DNA from: Niabella sp.
GTDB lineage: Bacteria > Bacteroidota > Bacteroidia > Chitinophagales > Chitinophagaceae
DNA length: 64,000 nucleotides
Direction of reading: 5' to 3'
Assembly (NCBI GenBank): GCA_027493055.1
Contig: JAPUDO010000076.1
Location: 124,001-188,000 of the forward strand
Below are positions 17,848 to 26,032 of this stretch, in pieces. Within the stretch, counting starts at the first letter, position 1; every line of letters starts with the position of its first letter. The notes beneath the pieces were generated by a model that was given only the letters and a program-made list of their open reading frames with translations, was not told the DNA's origin and made no database searches. The translations under genes and the position numbers were made by a program.

Positions 17848-20043
17848 CTAATTGGAATACTTTAAATAATTATCAATAAGATGAATAACCGTTCTGTTAG
17901 AAAGATTATTGCTTTGCGGCACAATTACATTAGCTGTCCTGTTGTTGATATCCGTGATCCGCATGCTTCCCGGCTGGCTGATCACAGTAACAGGCACTAC
18001 CTCACCCTCGCTGTTTTTCAGCATGGTTTCAAATGAACCAGATTCTTTCCCGTTTGGTACCAGGGTAAACCTTGCCAGGATATGATATTGTATAAAATTA
18101 ATTACCCGGGTTAGCTGTGCCGGTGTCCATGTAGATGCAGTTAAATTTGGCTCGCCAGTAGTAACATTGCCAGGCAGCACACCATCCTTTACCGCCTGTC
18201 TGATGGCTGCATTAGTAGGAAGGAATACAGTGTATAAGGTACCTGAAGTAGTACCGGTAACCTCGCCCGTAGTAGCCGTATAAAGTCCGGAGTTATTGAG
18301 AAACTGTGAAAAATAATAAAAATCCGATGCCGTGGAGCTGCCTCCAAGATTCATAATATGACGCCCAAAAAGGAAGGAGCTGTAAGTAAGTAATCCATCA
18401 AGATAGTAAACGGTGCCATTCCTGGCAACTTTTGCGCTATCAACCGCTACAACAGCTCCGGCATCCAGCGTTCCGGATGATATTACCTGACCGTTGTTCC
18501 ATTTAATATACTCCCCGTTGTAGGATTCTACAATGCCAGAACCGGCTAAAGAGGTTACATCTTCCGGTAATATACTTGTGTTTAATATACGTAAAAGCGT
18601 TTGGCGTATGGCCTCGCCCGAAGTAGTAGTGGTACCATTATTATAAGTGAACAGGTTACTGTTTACATCATAGTCATACCCCGCTGCCCGCAACACGGCA
18701 TCGGACATCATAAATAAAGTAAACTTTGCTGTAGGCGTACTAACCGCGTTTCGCAGATCTCCGCTCAGCAATCTTATCATAATAGAAAACTTAGGATCAA
18801 GATAAGCCTTGGCATATACTGTTGAAAATACATTGGCTTCCTGTACTTTGCCGGTACCATAAAAAGTTCCATTGCTCAAAATCCTGCGGTCAATAATATC
18901 GGTCTGCGGATCGAACCGGGCATCCTCACCCATAAAACTCAACGTAGAGCGAAACTGGCTTGGCCAAACCGCGGTTTGCCACATGTGAGCATTCAAAAAA
19001 TCCAGTATAATTGAGGTAGGAACATTATCAAAAGATTTATAATGCTCCAGCAGTACACTGTTTGCATAATTCAGCAATACATCATTCTTAGGTACAAACA
19101 TGGTCCATGATCCCTGCTGTCCGTCATTATCCTGCAGCTTGAAGTAATTTTCACTATTAGGCGCAAACGCCAGAGAGGTATTATACACTTTTACATATAC
19201 CTGCTTATTTTCGCCGGTTAATAATTTATAACGGTTGGACGCATCACTGTTAGCAGTAAAGCTTACAAGATATTTTTCAAATAATTTTCTAAACTCCCTA
19301 TACTCCGGTTTGCTCCTTAAATACTCCTCAATAGAAGGAAGCGGTGTAAGCACCCTGTCAATTTCATGTATCACTCCATTTTGAGCAGTAATATCAGGGG
19401 TTACAACTTTTGCCTCCGCTATATTAAAGCCGGTATATTGTGAATTGGGATAGAAATAATTATAGTCTGCAGCGGTAAGTCCTTTGCCGTTAAAATAAAC
19501 ATCCGTGAAATAGGTAAGGTACTTATTATTATTGTCGCCTGCTATATACCCGGTATTCCTGTTAGATTGGATGGTTTTCACAACCGTGCCGTTTTGCAGG
19601 GTATCATCATAAAAACCGGTATAGTATGCGGTACGGCGCCTGAACGCCTGGTCAGGTACCCAGCCTGCACTTGACTGATAATCGTCTATCCTGTTTTTAT
19701 CAAAAGCATTATATACAAGCATAAACTGGATGAGCGAACGGGCCTTGCTTGAATCCATCTTTTCAACAGACGTATTGTTTGCCGCAAAATATGCCTGGAA
19801 AGCTTCATCATTAGGAGCAAAAAAAGTCCAGTAGCCAGCATTGTCCAAAGTATTTTTATACCCGGCTTTGTCTATCACACCTAATAAATGCGAAAACTTC
19901 CCTTTTCCCTGCAATTCCGAATATATTGGTTTGGCAAGGTTATCGGGAACGCTGTAAAACTCATCCCAGGTTTTTTTACTGCATGCAGCAAACAGAAAGA
20001 CGAGCAAGCAAACAGTAAGGCAGTTAAAAATCCACTTTTTCAT
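17848..20043 (-). CDS. Large FAS1 lipoprotein with four FAS1-like repeats (first gene of the PUL operon)
   Basis: 731 residues. MKKWIFNCLTVCLLVFLFAACSKK is an SPII signal with lipobox FAAC. Four FAS1-like units can be traced by their conserved pairs of motifs. Unit 1 has YWTFFAPNDEAFQAYF and NGVIHEIDRVLTPL (about 45-235). Unit 2 has WTMFVPKNDVLLNY and NGTFYGTGKV (about 235-400). Unit 3 has FTLFMMSDAVLRAAGY and NGTVYYLDGLLTYS (about 400-555). Unit 4 has LYTVFLPTNAAIRQAV and NRTVIHLIDNYLKY (about 565-731). It is the first gene of a seven-gene operon and lies behind the operator promoter at 20228-20272. A role as a surface scaffold or glycan-binding lipoprotein is inferred from context only. The stop overlaps a potential GTG of the next gene. 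Confidence 0.9.
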   Translation of the reverse strand: MKKWIFNCLTVCLLVFLFAACSKKTWDEFYSVPDNLAKPIYSELQGKGKFSHLLGVIDKAGYKNTLDNAGYWTFFAPNDEAFQAYFAANNTSVEKMDSSKARSLIQFMLVYNAFDKNRIDDYQSSAGWVPDQAFRRRTAYYTGFYDDTLQNGTVVKTIQSNRNTGYIAGDNNNKYLTYFTDVYFNGKGLTAADYNYFYPNSQYTGFNIAEAKVVTPDITAQNGVIHEIDRVLTPLPSIEEYLRSKPEYREFRKLFEKYLVSFTANSDASNRYKLLTGENKQVYVKVYNTSLAFAPNSENYFKLQDNDGQQGSWTMFVPKNDVLLNYANSVLLEHYKSFDNVPTSIILDFLNAHMWQTAVWPSQFRSTLSFMGEDARFDPQTDIIDRRILSNGTFYGTGKVQEANVFSTVYAKAYLDPKFSIMIRLLSGDLRNAVSTPTAKFTLFMMSDAVLRAAGYDYDVNSNLFTYNNGTTTTSGEAIRQTLLRILNTSILPEDVTSLAGSGIVESYNGEYIKWNNGQVISSGTLDAGAVVAVDSAKVARNGTVYYLDGLLTYSSFLFGRHIMNLGGSSTASDFYYFSQFLNNSGLYTATTGEVTGTTSGTLYTVFLPTNAAIRQAVKDGVLPGNVTTGEPNLTASTWTPAQLTRVINFIQYHILARFTLVPNGKESGSFETMLKNSEGEVVPVTVISQPGSMRITDINNRTANVIVPQSNNLSNRTVIHLIDNYLKYSN

Positions 20044-20227
20044 TATTCTTATTTTTAGGCAGATGTAGTCTCATTTTGCAAAAAGACAAAGGCCTCCTGC
20101 AACTGCTACATGCAATCTTTTAATGCTTAGAAAATTGTTTTCAGTTTGTTTTGTTTAATCCTTTTTAATAACCAGTTTTTCTCAATCGTTTTTGTGTACA
20201 ACCGTATTCACTCATCGTCAACAATAA

Positions 20228-20272
20228 CGAAAGTAAATAAGTTAAAAAATTTTACCGTCCTGTTGTATCCTG
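20228..20272 (-). promoter_or_regulatory. Promoter of the seven-gene FAS1/SusCD operon with CAGGA-type operator
   Basis: On the minus strand, CAGGATACAACAGGACGG (20255-20272) is followed after 19 bp by TACTTTCG (20228-20235), one mismatch from TAnnTTTG. The half-sites CAGGAYA and CAGGAYR start 10 bp apart, one helical turn. No TTTG-type -33 box is present, so activation by a bound regulator is likely. A leader of about 180 nt separates it from the FAS1 start codon. Confidence 0.65.
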
Positions 20273-20307
20273 CTTTTTAGTATTTTTTTACTGTGTGCTG
20301 GAAAAAA

Positions 20308-21762
20308 TTATTTTTCCGGCATCTGCTTTAATAAAGCTTTCATTTCAGTAACTACCTGTGCATAGGCAGCGTTATGAGCCAGGTTATTTAACTCATGAGG
20401 ATCTTTAGGATGCTCGAAAAGCATATTTCCTGCACTGCCATGATCCCATTCTACATAATGCCAGCATGCTGTTCGCACAGACCTTCCCATTTTGTTTTTT
20501 ACCTGTGTAACGCTATAAGCCGGTTTATCCCAGGCCATCAAAGGATCCTTCAGCAAAGCCGAAAAATCATCCCCTGCAATATTTTCAGGCCCCGGTAATC
20601 CGCAAAGAGCAGCCAATGTAGGATACAGATCCAGCAGCTCTACAACCGCCGCACAACTTTGCTTTTGGCTGCCTGGCACAGCAATCAGCAAAGGAACACG
20701 AAGGCCTAATTCATACAATGAATAAGCTTTGGACCATTTACCTTTTTCACCCAAATGATATCCATGATCTCCAAAAAAAACTATAATAGTATTATCCTGT
20801 AAATTATTTTTTTGCAGTGCCTCCAGAACACGTCCTACCTGCGCATCCATAAAGCTGGTAGAAGCGAAGTAAGCTCTTTTCATTTCTCTTGACAAATCCG
20901 GAGATGAAGTACGGTTAATAAAAAGGTCGCTGTTAGGATTGGAAATAGATATCGCCGGAAAACCTTCAGGCGCCCGTGGCACAGTATCAAAATCAACCGG
21001 GAGCTTCATTTGACCCACTTTATAAAGATCAAAGAATTTTTGAGGCGCTGTAGGAGGACTATGAGGTTTTACAAAACCTACCGCCAGGAAAAAGCGATTT
21101 TTTTTATGTTGCTCCATCATTTCAATAGCTCGGGTAGCTGACTTATAGTCGCCATGAGAGGCACCGTCCCCGCTAAGCACAATAATCCTGTCAGAAGCTG
21201 CGCTTTTAGTCAATGGTTGTTCGGCAGGCGAAACTCCGGACTTATCAGCCTGAACATTTCCTGCAGGCGTTTTACCCCTCTCCGTGATCGCAGGATCAGT
21301 AGGAGTACCCCCTTCAGTCCAGGAAGGCTCATCATCAATACCACCGTGAAATATTTTCCCACTACGCAATGTTACATAACCATTCTTCCTGAAATACTCT
21401 GGCAATGTTACCCATTGGGGATTGATGCGCCTGAAATAATCATTATTATTGATAACACCCGTTTGGGTGGGATAAAGACCCGTCAAAAAAGAAGTGCGCG
21501 AAGGATTGCATACGGGGTATTGAGCATAAGCATTATCAAAGCGCATACCTTTCTCGGCAATCCTGTCTATATTAGGTGTAAGAGCAGAAGATCCGTAGGC
21601 CCCTAACTCAGGACGCAGGTCGTCCGACACAATAAAGAGCACATTATATTTTCCTTTAACACCCTGCTGGTTCTGTGCATACATAAATGTTACCGGCAAT
21701 AAAAAAAGCATAGCAAACAGCAGTATCTTTTTTTGCAGAAAAGCAAACAAATTATTTCTCAT
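20308..21762 (-). CDS. Secreted sulfatase, iduronate-2-sulfatase-like
   Basis: 484 residues. A signal peptide MRNNLFAFLQKKILLFAMLF ends near MYAQ at residue 30, so it works in the periplasm or outside. VLFIVSDDLRPELGAYG carries the metal-binding Asp pair (47-48). YPVCNPSRTSFLTG is the sulfatase signature C-x-P-S-R, with Cys 85 the residue converted to formylglycine. IVFFGDHGYHLGEKGKWSKAYS supplies the second metal and substrate-site Asp, His and Lys. The DDLRPELG and CNPSRTSFLTG wording is typical of the iduronate-2-sulfatase branch, suggesting a 2-O-sulfated uronic acid substrate. Specificity is inference. Maturation needs an FGE or anSME enzyme, and none is encoded here. Transcription is monocistronic or leads into the FAS1/Sus operon; its own promoter carries the shared operator. 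Confidence 0.93.
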   Translation of the reverse strand: MRNNLFAFLQKKILLFAMLFLLPVTFMYAQNQQGVKGKYNVLFIVSDDLRPELGAYGSSALTPNIDRIAEKGMRFDNAYAQYPVCNPSRTSFLTGLYPTQTGVINNNDYFRRINPQWVTLPEYFRKNGYVTLRSGKIFHGGIDDEPSWTEGGTPTDPAITERGKTPAGNVQADKSGVSPAEQPLTKSAASDRIIVLSGDGASHGDYKSATRAIEMMEQHKKNRFFLAVGFVKPHSPPTAPQKFFDLYKVGQMKLPVDFDTVPRAPEGFPAISISNPNSDLFINRTSSPDLSREMKRAYFASTSFMDAQVGRVLEALQKNNLQDNTIIVFFGDHGYHLGEKGKWSKAYSLYELGLRVPLLIAVPGSQKQSCAAVVELLDLYPTLAALCGLPGPENIAGDDFSALLKDPLMAWDKPAYSVTQVKNKMGRSVRTACWHYVEWDHGSAGNMLFEHPKDPHELNNLAHNAAYAQVVTEMKALLKQMPEK

Positions 21763-21808
21763 TGGCTTGAAGATTTTGTTATATGGAGCGCATCGCCAGG
21801 AATCTCTT

Positions 21809-21852
21809 CAAATTTATTTATTCTTTACCTCAAACCGTCCTGTTCTGTCCTG
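21809..21852 (-). promoter_or_regulatory. Promoter of the sulfatase gene with CAGGA-type operator
   Basis: On the minus strand, CAGGACAGAACAGGACGG (21835-21852) is followed after 18 bp by a perfect TAAATTTG -7 element (21809-21816). It lies 47-90 bp upstream of the sulfatase ATG. This is the best of the three copies. Confidence 0.7.
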
Positions 21853-22032
21853 AAAGAGATCATGAGCATTATTCCTGGTAGCTATAGAAGCTCCCATATA
21901 AAGAAAATCCATAAGGGATAGAATGAAAGAATGCAAAACCGGGCTAAAGTGCTTTCAGGCTTCAAGAACATTCAGCCCCTATAGTACCCACTCCCTTATA
22001 AAAGGTTTTATGCGATCATATTGCCTTCCCTG

Positions 22033-22929
22033 TTAAAAGATAATTGTTCTTGATGTCATACGCCCGGTACCCTTCAGCACTAATCTGTTGGGAAATAACT
22101 CCACAATACCGTAAGCATTTTCATCAGCAGTTTCCACCATCCCTTCGGCCACTATTACAGGCATTGAGCCTATTTGGCAAAAAGCACCGGTATGATGATG
22201 CCCTGCAATCAGTGCTTTCACACATTTGTATTTTTGTATCGTTGCCAGTATCTCTTTATCGTTTAAAGCGTTCAGCCCTTCAGCACAGCCAACAGGATGG
22301 TGAGAAAATATTAACACTTGCTGATTTCTTTTCTGTGCTCTTTTTAAAACCTGGTCCAGCCATTGCATTTGCCTGCTGCTTATACCACCGTTATAATCAG
22401 TTGCATTCCGACCTTTATTGGCTTTTATCCTGTCAAACATCGTTTTCAATTCCTGCTCTTTCCAGGTACCTGTTGTATTAGAATAAGAGCCTACCTCATT
22501 TGTATTGAGCATAACAAATAGCCACTCCCCTTTTTTAAAACTGTAATATTCAGCCGGCATATTCAGCTTTTTATAGAGTTGCGTATTATCTGTTATCCCG
22601 TTATAATCATGATTACCCGAAGTATTATATACTTTCTGATTTAACTTGCCTAATAATTTCAAGACCGTATCCAGATCACGCTGATCCCGATCTATAACAT
22701 CGCCCAGGTTAATAGTAAAAGCTACGTCCTGTTTATTTAAATCACTTACACAACTTTCAAGTTTTGAAAGTGAATGGCGATAAAACCGGCTTCCGCGTGT
22801 TTCTGCATCTGCATATTGAATATCTGCGATCAAACCCAAACGGATGATTGGCTTTTCCGATTGGCTAAAACTATTAACACCATTCATTAAAAAAGCAAGT
22901 GCTATTGTAACAGTGCTCCATCTTTTCAT
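22033..22929 (-). CDS. Secreted calcineurin-like metallophosphoesterase (ADPRM-like)
   Basis: 298 residues with a signal peptide ending near FSQS (about residue 23). The dinuclear metal motifs appear in order: ADIQYAD (D36, Q38), GDVIDRD, GNHDYN, SHHPVG and GHHHTG. The D-x-Q form of the first motif and the overall layout resemble manganese-dependent ADP-ribose/CDP-alcohol diphosphatases, but the substrate is not fixed by these motifs. It lies upstream of the sulfatase on the same strand, separated by 270 bp containing the sulfatase promoter, so it is probably a separate unit. Its place in the PUL would fit phosphate removal or nucleotide scavenging; that is inference. Confidence 0.88.
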   Translation of the reverse strand: MKRWSTVTIALAFLMNGVNSFSQSEKPIIRLGLIADIQYADAETRGSRFYRHSLSKLESCVSDLNKQDVAFTINLGDVIDRDQRDLDTVLKLLGKLNQKVYNTSGNHDYNGITDNTQLYKKLNMPAEYYSFKKGEWLFVMLNTNEVGSYSNTTGTWKEQELKTMFDRIKANKGRNATDYNGGISSRQMQWLDQVLKRAQKRNQQVLIFSHHPVGCAEGLNALNDKEILATIQKYKCVKALIAGHHHTGAFCQIGSMPVIVAEGMVETADENAYGIVELFPNRLVLKGTGRMTSRTIIF

Positions 22930-23150
22930 ATTTCGTTATTTTCTATATTTATTATTGTTTTACCCAGGAGGAACCATTGATGTCCCAATCCCGAAAAAAT
23001 CAGGACAGCATTCATGCTCACCTTATGTAAATTAGGCCTGTTCAAATAATTTTTGGAGAAAAATTTCATGTTGGTTTGAAAGTTATACTTTATTTTGTTA
23101 AACGGAGAGCGTGAACTGGCCAGATTATAATTGAGAAAACAAATAAACTC

Positions 23151-24173
23151 ATGAAGAAAATTGGATTTTTATCGTTTGGTCATTGGGCTAATCATCCGGC
23201 CTATAGTACCAAAACGGCAAGCGACACTCTGCTTCAGTCTATTGATTTAGCAGTAGCTGCGGAAGAAACAGGTATAGACGGTGCTTATTTCAGGGTACAT
23301 CACTTCGCCAGGCAACTGGCATCCCCTTTTCCTTTATTGGCAGCTATTGGCGCCAAAACCAGTAAAATTGAAATAGGTACAGGTGTCATTGATATGCGAT
23401 ACGAAAATCCATTGTATATGCTGGAAGATGCCGGCGCTGCCGATTTAATTTCCGGTGGCCGCCTGCAATTGGGTATCAGCAGAGGTTCGCCCGAACAGGT
23501 ACTTGACGGATGGTGCTACTTTGGTTATGAACCTGCAGCAGGAGAAACAGATGCTGATATGGGCCGACAAAAAGGACTGGAGTTTTTTGAGAAACTGAAA
23601 GGCCTGGGATTTGCCCAACCCAATCCTAATCCCATGTTCCCAAATCCTCCCGGACTATTGCGCTTAGAACCATTTTCCCCGGGCTTACGGGATCGTATCT
23701 GGTGGGGATCAGGTTCGGATGCTACGGCAGTATGGGCAGGTAAAGTTGGGATGAACCTGCAAAGCTCCACCCTGAAATTTGATGAAAGCGGTAAGCCATT
23801 CCATATACAACAGGCCGAACAGATCAGGTTGTTTAAACAAGCCTGGAAGGAAGCAGGACATGAGCGTGAGCCCAGGGTGTCCGTAAGCCGGTCTATCTTT
23901 GCACTGGTTAACGACCAGGACCGGTATTATTTTGGTCATGAGGCCAACAGGACCGATAAAACAGGTATTCTGGAAATGGGCAGAAGCGCCATTTTTGGCA
24001 GGAGTTATGCTGCTGAGCCTGATCAACTGATCAAAGAACTGGCCAAAGATGAAGCTATCCAGGAAGCAGATACGATTCTATTAACGATTCCCAATACCTT
24101 AGGTGTTGATTATAACATACACGTGCTTTCAGCCATACTGGAACATGTGGCGCCCGGACTGGGATGGCGGTAA
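23151..24173 (+). CDS. LLM-class flavin-dependent oxidoreductase
   Basis: 340 residues. MKKIGFLSFGHWANHPAYST starts a luciferase-like TIM barrel. Characteristic stretches are AVAAEETGIDGAYFRVHHFA, IGAKTSKIEIGTGVIDMRYENPLYMLEDAGAADLISGGRLQLGISRGSPEQV and AKDEAIQEADTILLTIPNTLGVDYN. These place it in the bacterial luciferase-like monooxygenase superfamily, using FMNH2 or F420. Bacteroidota are expected to use FMN, supplied by a separate reductase. The substrate is unknown. It is divergent from the metallophosphoesterase and transcribed alone. Immediately after the stop there is a fragment of an AbiEii-type gene on the opposite strand, suggesting DNA insertion at this point. Confidence 0.92.
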   Translation: MKKIGFLSFGHWANHPAYSTKTASDTLLQSIDLAVAAEETGIDGAYFRVHHFARQLASPFPLLAAIGAKTSKIEIGTGVIDMRYENPLYMLEDAGAADLISGGRLQLGISRGSPEQVLDGWCYFGYEPAAGETDADMGRQKGLEFFEKLKGLGFAQPNPNPMFPNPPGLLRLEPFSPGLRDRIWWGSGSDATAVWAGKVGMNLQSSTLKFDESGKPFHIQQAEQIRLFKQAWKEAGHEREPRVSVSRSIFALVNDQDRYYFGHEANRTDKTGILEMGRSAIFGRSYAAEPDQLIKELAKDEAIQEADTILLTIPNTLGVDYNIHVLSAILEHVAPGLGWR

Positions 24174-24194
24174 GCAAGGTCAGAACAAATACCC

Positions 24195-24240
24195 CCGTTT
24201 TTGAATGAAGCGTATCATAAGAAATATCCTTTAAGCTCAT
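24195..24240 (-). pseudogene. Fragment of an AbiEii-family toxin gene
   Basis: Bases 24195-24234 match 26185-26224, inside the AbiEii gene, at 39 of 40 positions. On the minus strand they encode LKDISYDTLHSKT, as in the AbiEii protein. Outside this block similarity is lost. It is a relic of a second copy or of a rearranged original. Confidence 0.75.
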
Positions 24241-24244
24241 AGGT

Positions 24245-24910
24245 ATGGACGCCCACTATGATGAAAACAGAACCTATCAGAAATACATTTTTTTTATTAC
24301 CGATAAAAAGGTAATTGATTCTCTGATCAGGACTGTAAAATATGGGAGCCGAACCAGAAATATTATGGAACATGATAACTTCTCGCTAATTGTTACCAAA
24401 AATAACAGGATAGTTGACCGTTGGTCGATTAGTCCTAAGTTTAGTAACATTAATACAGACGGAAGTCCTAATTTCTTTGATATAGATATTCTTGCTTCTC
24501 TGTCTGAGCGGTTCCCAATGAAATACAAATACTATAATAAGGTATTTTTTTCACCAAAGCAATATGGTCATTTTGAGGATTCCATGCTTTTGAAGAAGAA
24601 TACTCTTTTTATTTACAGGCCTGATTTTCGATATGAAGGTAGCTTTGAAGTAGAATTTCCTAAAAACAAGGACTTCCCTGATGCAAGAAAAGCGATTGAA
24701 TACATTAATAAAATATTAGAGAAAAAAACAGACAAATCAAAATTTTCGGCTGTATATGCTTTGACCGGATATAACTTAAATAATCAAAATCAGATTACAA
24801 TTACGATCAGTTCCCCCAAATGGATTTTCGATGAATTTAATGATGGAAAAGCTCAAAAGAAATCCTGGACTTCAGCAGAAAATGACGCAATAATCTTTGA
24901 AAAATTGTAA
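24245..24910 (+). CDS. Hypothetical protein, unrecognised
   Basis: 221 residues, starting MDAHYDENRTYQKYIFFITD. I do not recognise a family. There is no signal peptide or transmembrane segment. The protein is rich in Asn, Lys, Phe, Tyr and Ile, and the DNA is visibly more AT-rich than the flanking genes. It has an alternating alpha/beta character, with motifs such as FFDIDILASLSERFPMKYKY and DFPDARKAIEYINKILEKKTD. The ATG follows directly on the AbiEii relic. AT-richness, lack of relatives in the window and position next to a gene fragment suggest recent acquisition. It could be an orphan of a defence or phage-like module, but nothing in its sequence shows that. Confidence 0.7.
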   Translation: MDAHYDENRTYQKYIFFITDKKVIDSLIRTVKYGSRTRNIMEHDNFSLIVTKNNRIVDRWSISPKFSNINTDGSPNFFDIDILASLSERFPMKYKYYNKVFFSPKQYGHFEDSMLLKKNTLFIYRPDFRYEGSFEVEFPKNKDFPDARKAIEYINKILEKKTDKSKFSAVYALTGYNLNNQNQITITISSPKWIFDEFNDGKAQKKSWTSAENDAIIFEKL

Positions 24911-25032
24911 GTGAGTTATATTCCCAGTTTTTTTCAGACGCCAAACTTTTAGAAATGTATTGTATGATAGTACCTGTCTGTTTTGATAAATAGATCGCAT
25001 AGATAATGTCATAGTATGTTTATCATATCAGG

Positions 25033-25113
25033 ATGGCGGCACCTGAAGAAATAGCTGCTATGAAACCGGAAGTGGTTCCAAATACAGCTGATTCCTTTAT
25101 CCAAAGTTTTTAA
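25033..25113 (+). other. Short open frame, possible gene relic
   Basis: An ATG at 25033 opens 26 codons (MAAPEEIAAMKPEVVPNTAD and a few more) ending TAA at 25111. The composition is protein-like, unlike the rest of 24911-25161, but there is no upstream extension. Most likely it is a remnant of the 3' end of a gene. I see nothing else in this gap. Confidence 0.2.
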
Positions 25114-25161
25114 ATAATAGATTTATATTGTATTTTGGCCCGAAATAATATATCTTAAAAT

Positions 25162-25626
25162 ATGATTGAACCAAATTCTTTAACTTCCGTTGCTGAATTT
25201 CATTCCACTTTTAAACATCCTGTATTAGACAGGCCTCAAATACCTGCAATGGAAAGATGCAGGTTAAGAATTGAACTGCTTGCCGAGGAATTAAAAGAAT
25301 TACAGGAGGGTATTGAAAATAAAAATATTGTTGAAATTGCTGATGCATTTTGCGATTTACAATATGTTTTATCTGGTGCAATTCTGGAATTTGGACTTTC
25401 TGATAAATTTAAAGAACTCTTTGATGAAGTGCATAGATCAAATATGAGCAAGGCTTGCAAATCGATTGAAGAAGCGGAGCAAACTGTTGAATTTTATAAA
25501 AAACAGAATGATTGCGAATCCTACTATAAGCAAGAAGGGGCGCTATTCTTAGTCTATAGAAAAACTGATAACAAAGTACTTAAATCCATAAACTATTCTC
25601 CGGCAGATTTGCAGGGTATACTTTAA
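25162..25626 (+). CDS. MazG/PRA-PH-like nucleotide pyrophosphohydrolase
   Basis: 154 residues. The all-alpha NTP-pyrophosphatase signature is clear: MERCRLRIELLAEELKELQEGI followed by NIVEIADAFCDLQYVLSG. It gives the E-E-L-x-E-L, then E-x-x-D-x-x-x-D metal-binding set shared by MazG, dUTPase-like and phosphoribosyl-ATP pyrophosphohydrolase folds. The final 50 residues (YYKQEGALFLVYRKTDNKVLKSINYSP) form a small extra module. Enzymes of this type hydrolyse nucleoside triphosphates or related metabolites to the monophosphate plus PPi, often in house-cleaning or phage-related settings. The histidine biosynthesis genes are absent from the surroundings, so a HisE role is unlikely. It is transcribed alone in the AT-rich accessory segment. 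Confidence 0.8.
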   Translation: MIEPNSLTSVAEFHSTFKHPVLDRPQIPAMERCRLRIELLAEELKELQEGIENKNIVEIADAFCDLQYVLSGAILEFGLSDKFKELFDEVHRSNMSKACKSIEEAEQTVEFYKKQNDCESYYKQEGALFLVYRKTDNKVLKSINYSPADLQGIL

Positions 25627-25736
25627 GCGCTCATGTTGAAACCTGAAAACCGGGGAGAGATTGTCAGAAAGTTTATAAAATGATATTTGAACTATTTCCC
25701 TGATATAAAAAGGCATTTCCTGCGAAGTTGGAGAGT

Positions 25737-25752
25737 CCTTGTGCCCGGGACT
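25737..25752 (-). repeat. tRNA-Leu 3'-end-like sequence (att-like)
   Basis: CCTTGTGCCCGGGACT matches the last bases and trailer of tRNA-Leu(GAG) at 27999-28014 in 15 of 16 positions. The bases further left (25709-25736) also resemble the tRNA terminator, with a GAAGTTGGAGAG block and a T-run on the minus strand. The rest of 25627-26032 shows no gene. Confidence 0.45.
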
Positions 25753-26032
25753 ATTCTTTCTTACCTTCTTTTCAAGAAAATACCAGAAAGTAGTAGCAGG
25801 TAGCAGAACCGGCCTGATATGCAACTATTCGCTCTTTCAACTCACACAAAACAAAAAAGGCCATAAGTAAATAACTTACAGTCTTTTATTATGCCAGATA
25901 TTTATCTTATTATCAACACGTTATAAGCCTTGCTTGTCAAATGCTTGTCAACTTAAACGCCTACTGCCAACTGATCGTGGAGATAAAGAAACTTTAATAT
26001 AAAGTGAGTTTAATCTCTAATTACAATTGGGT

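Noticed and set aside
17833-17848. GTG start for the first SusC gene
   Set aside because: The ATG 15 bases further gives a standard signal peptide; the GTG would add five residues ahead of it and overlap the previous stop.
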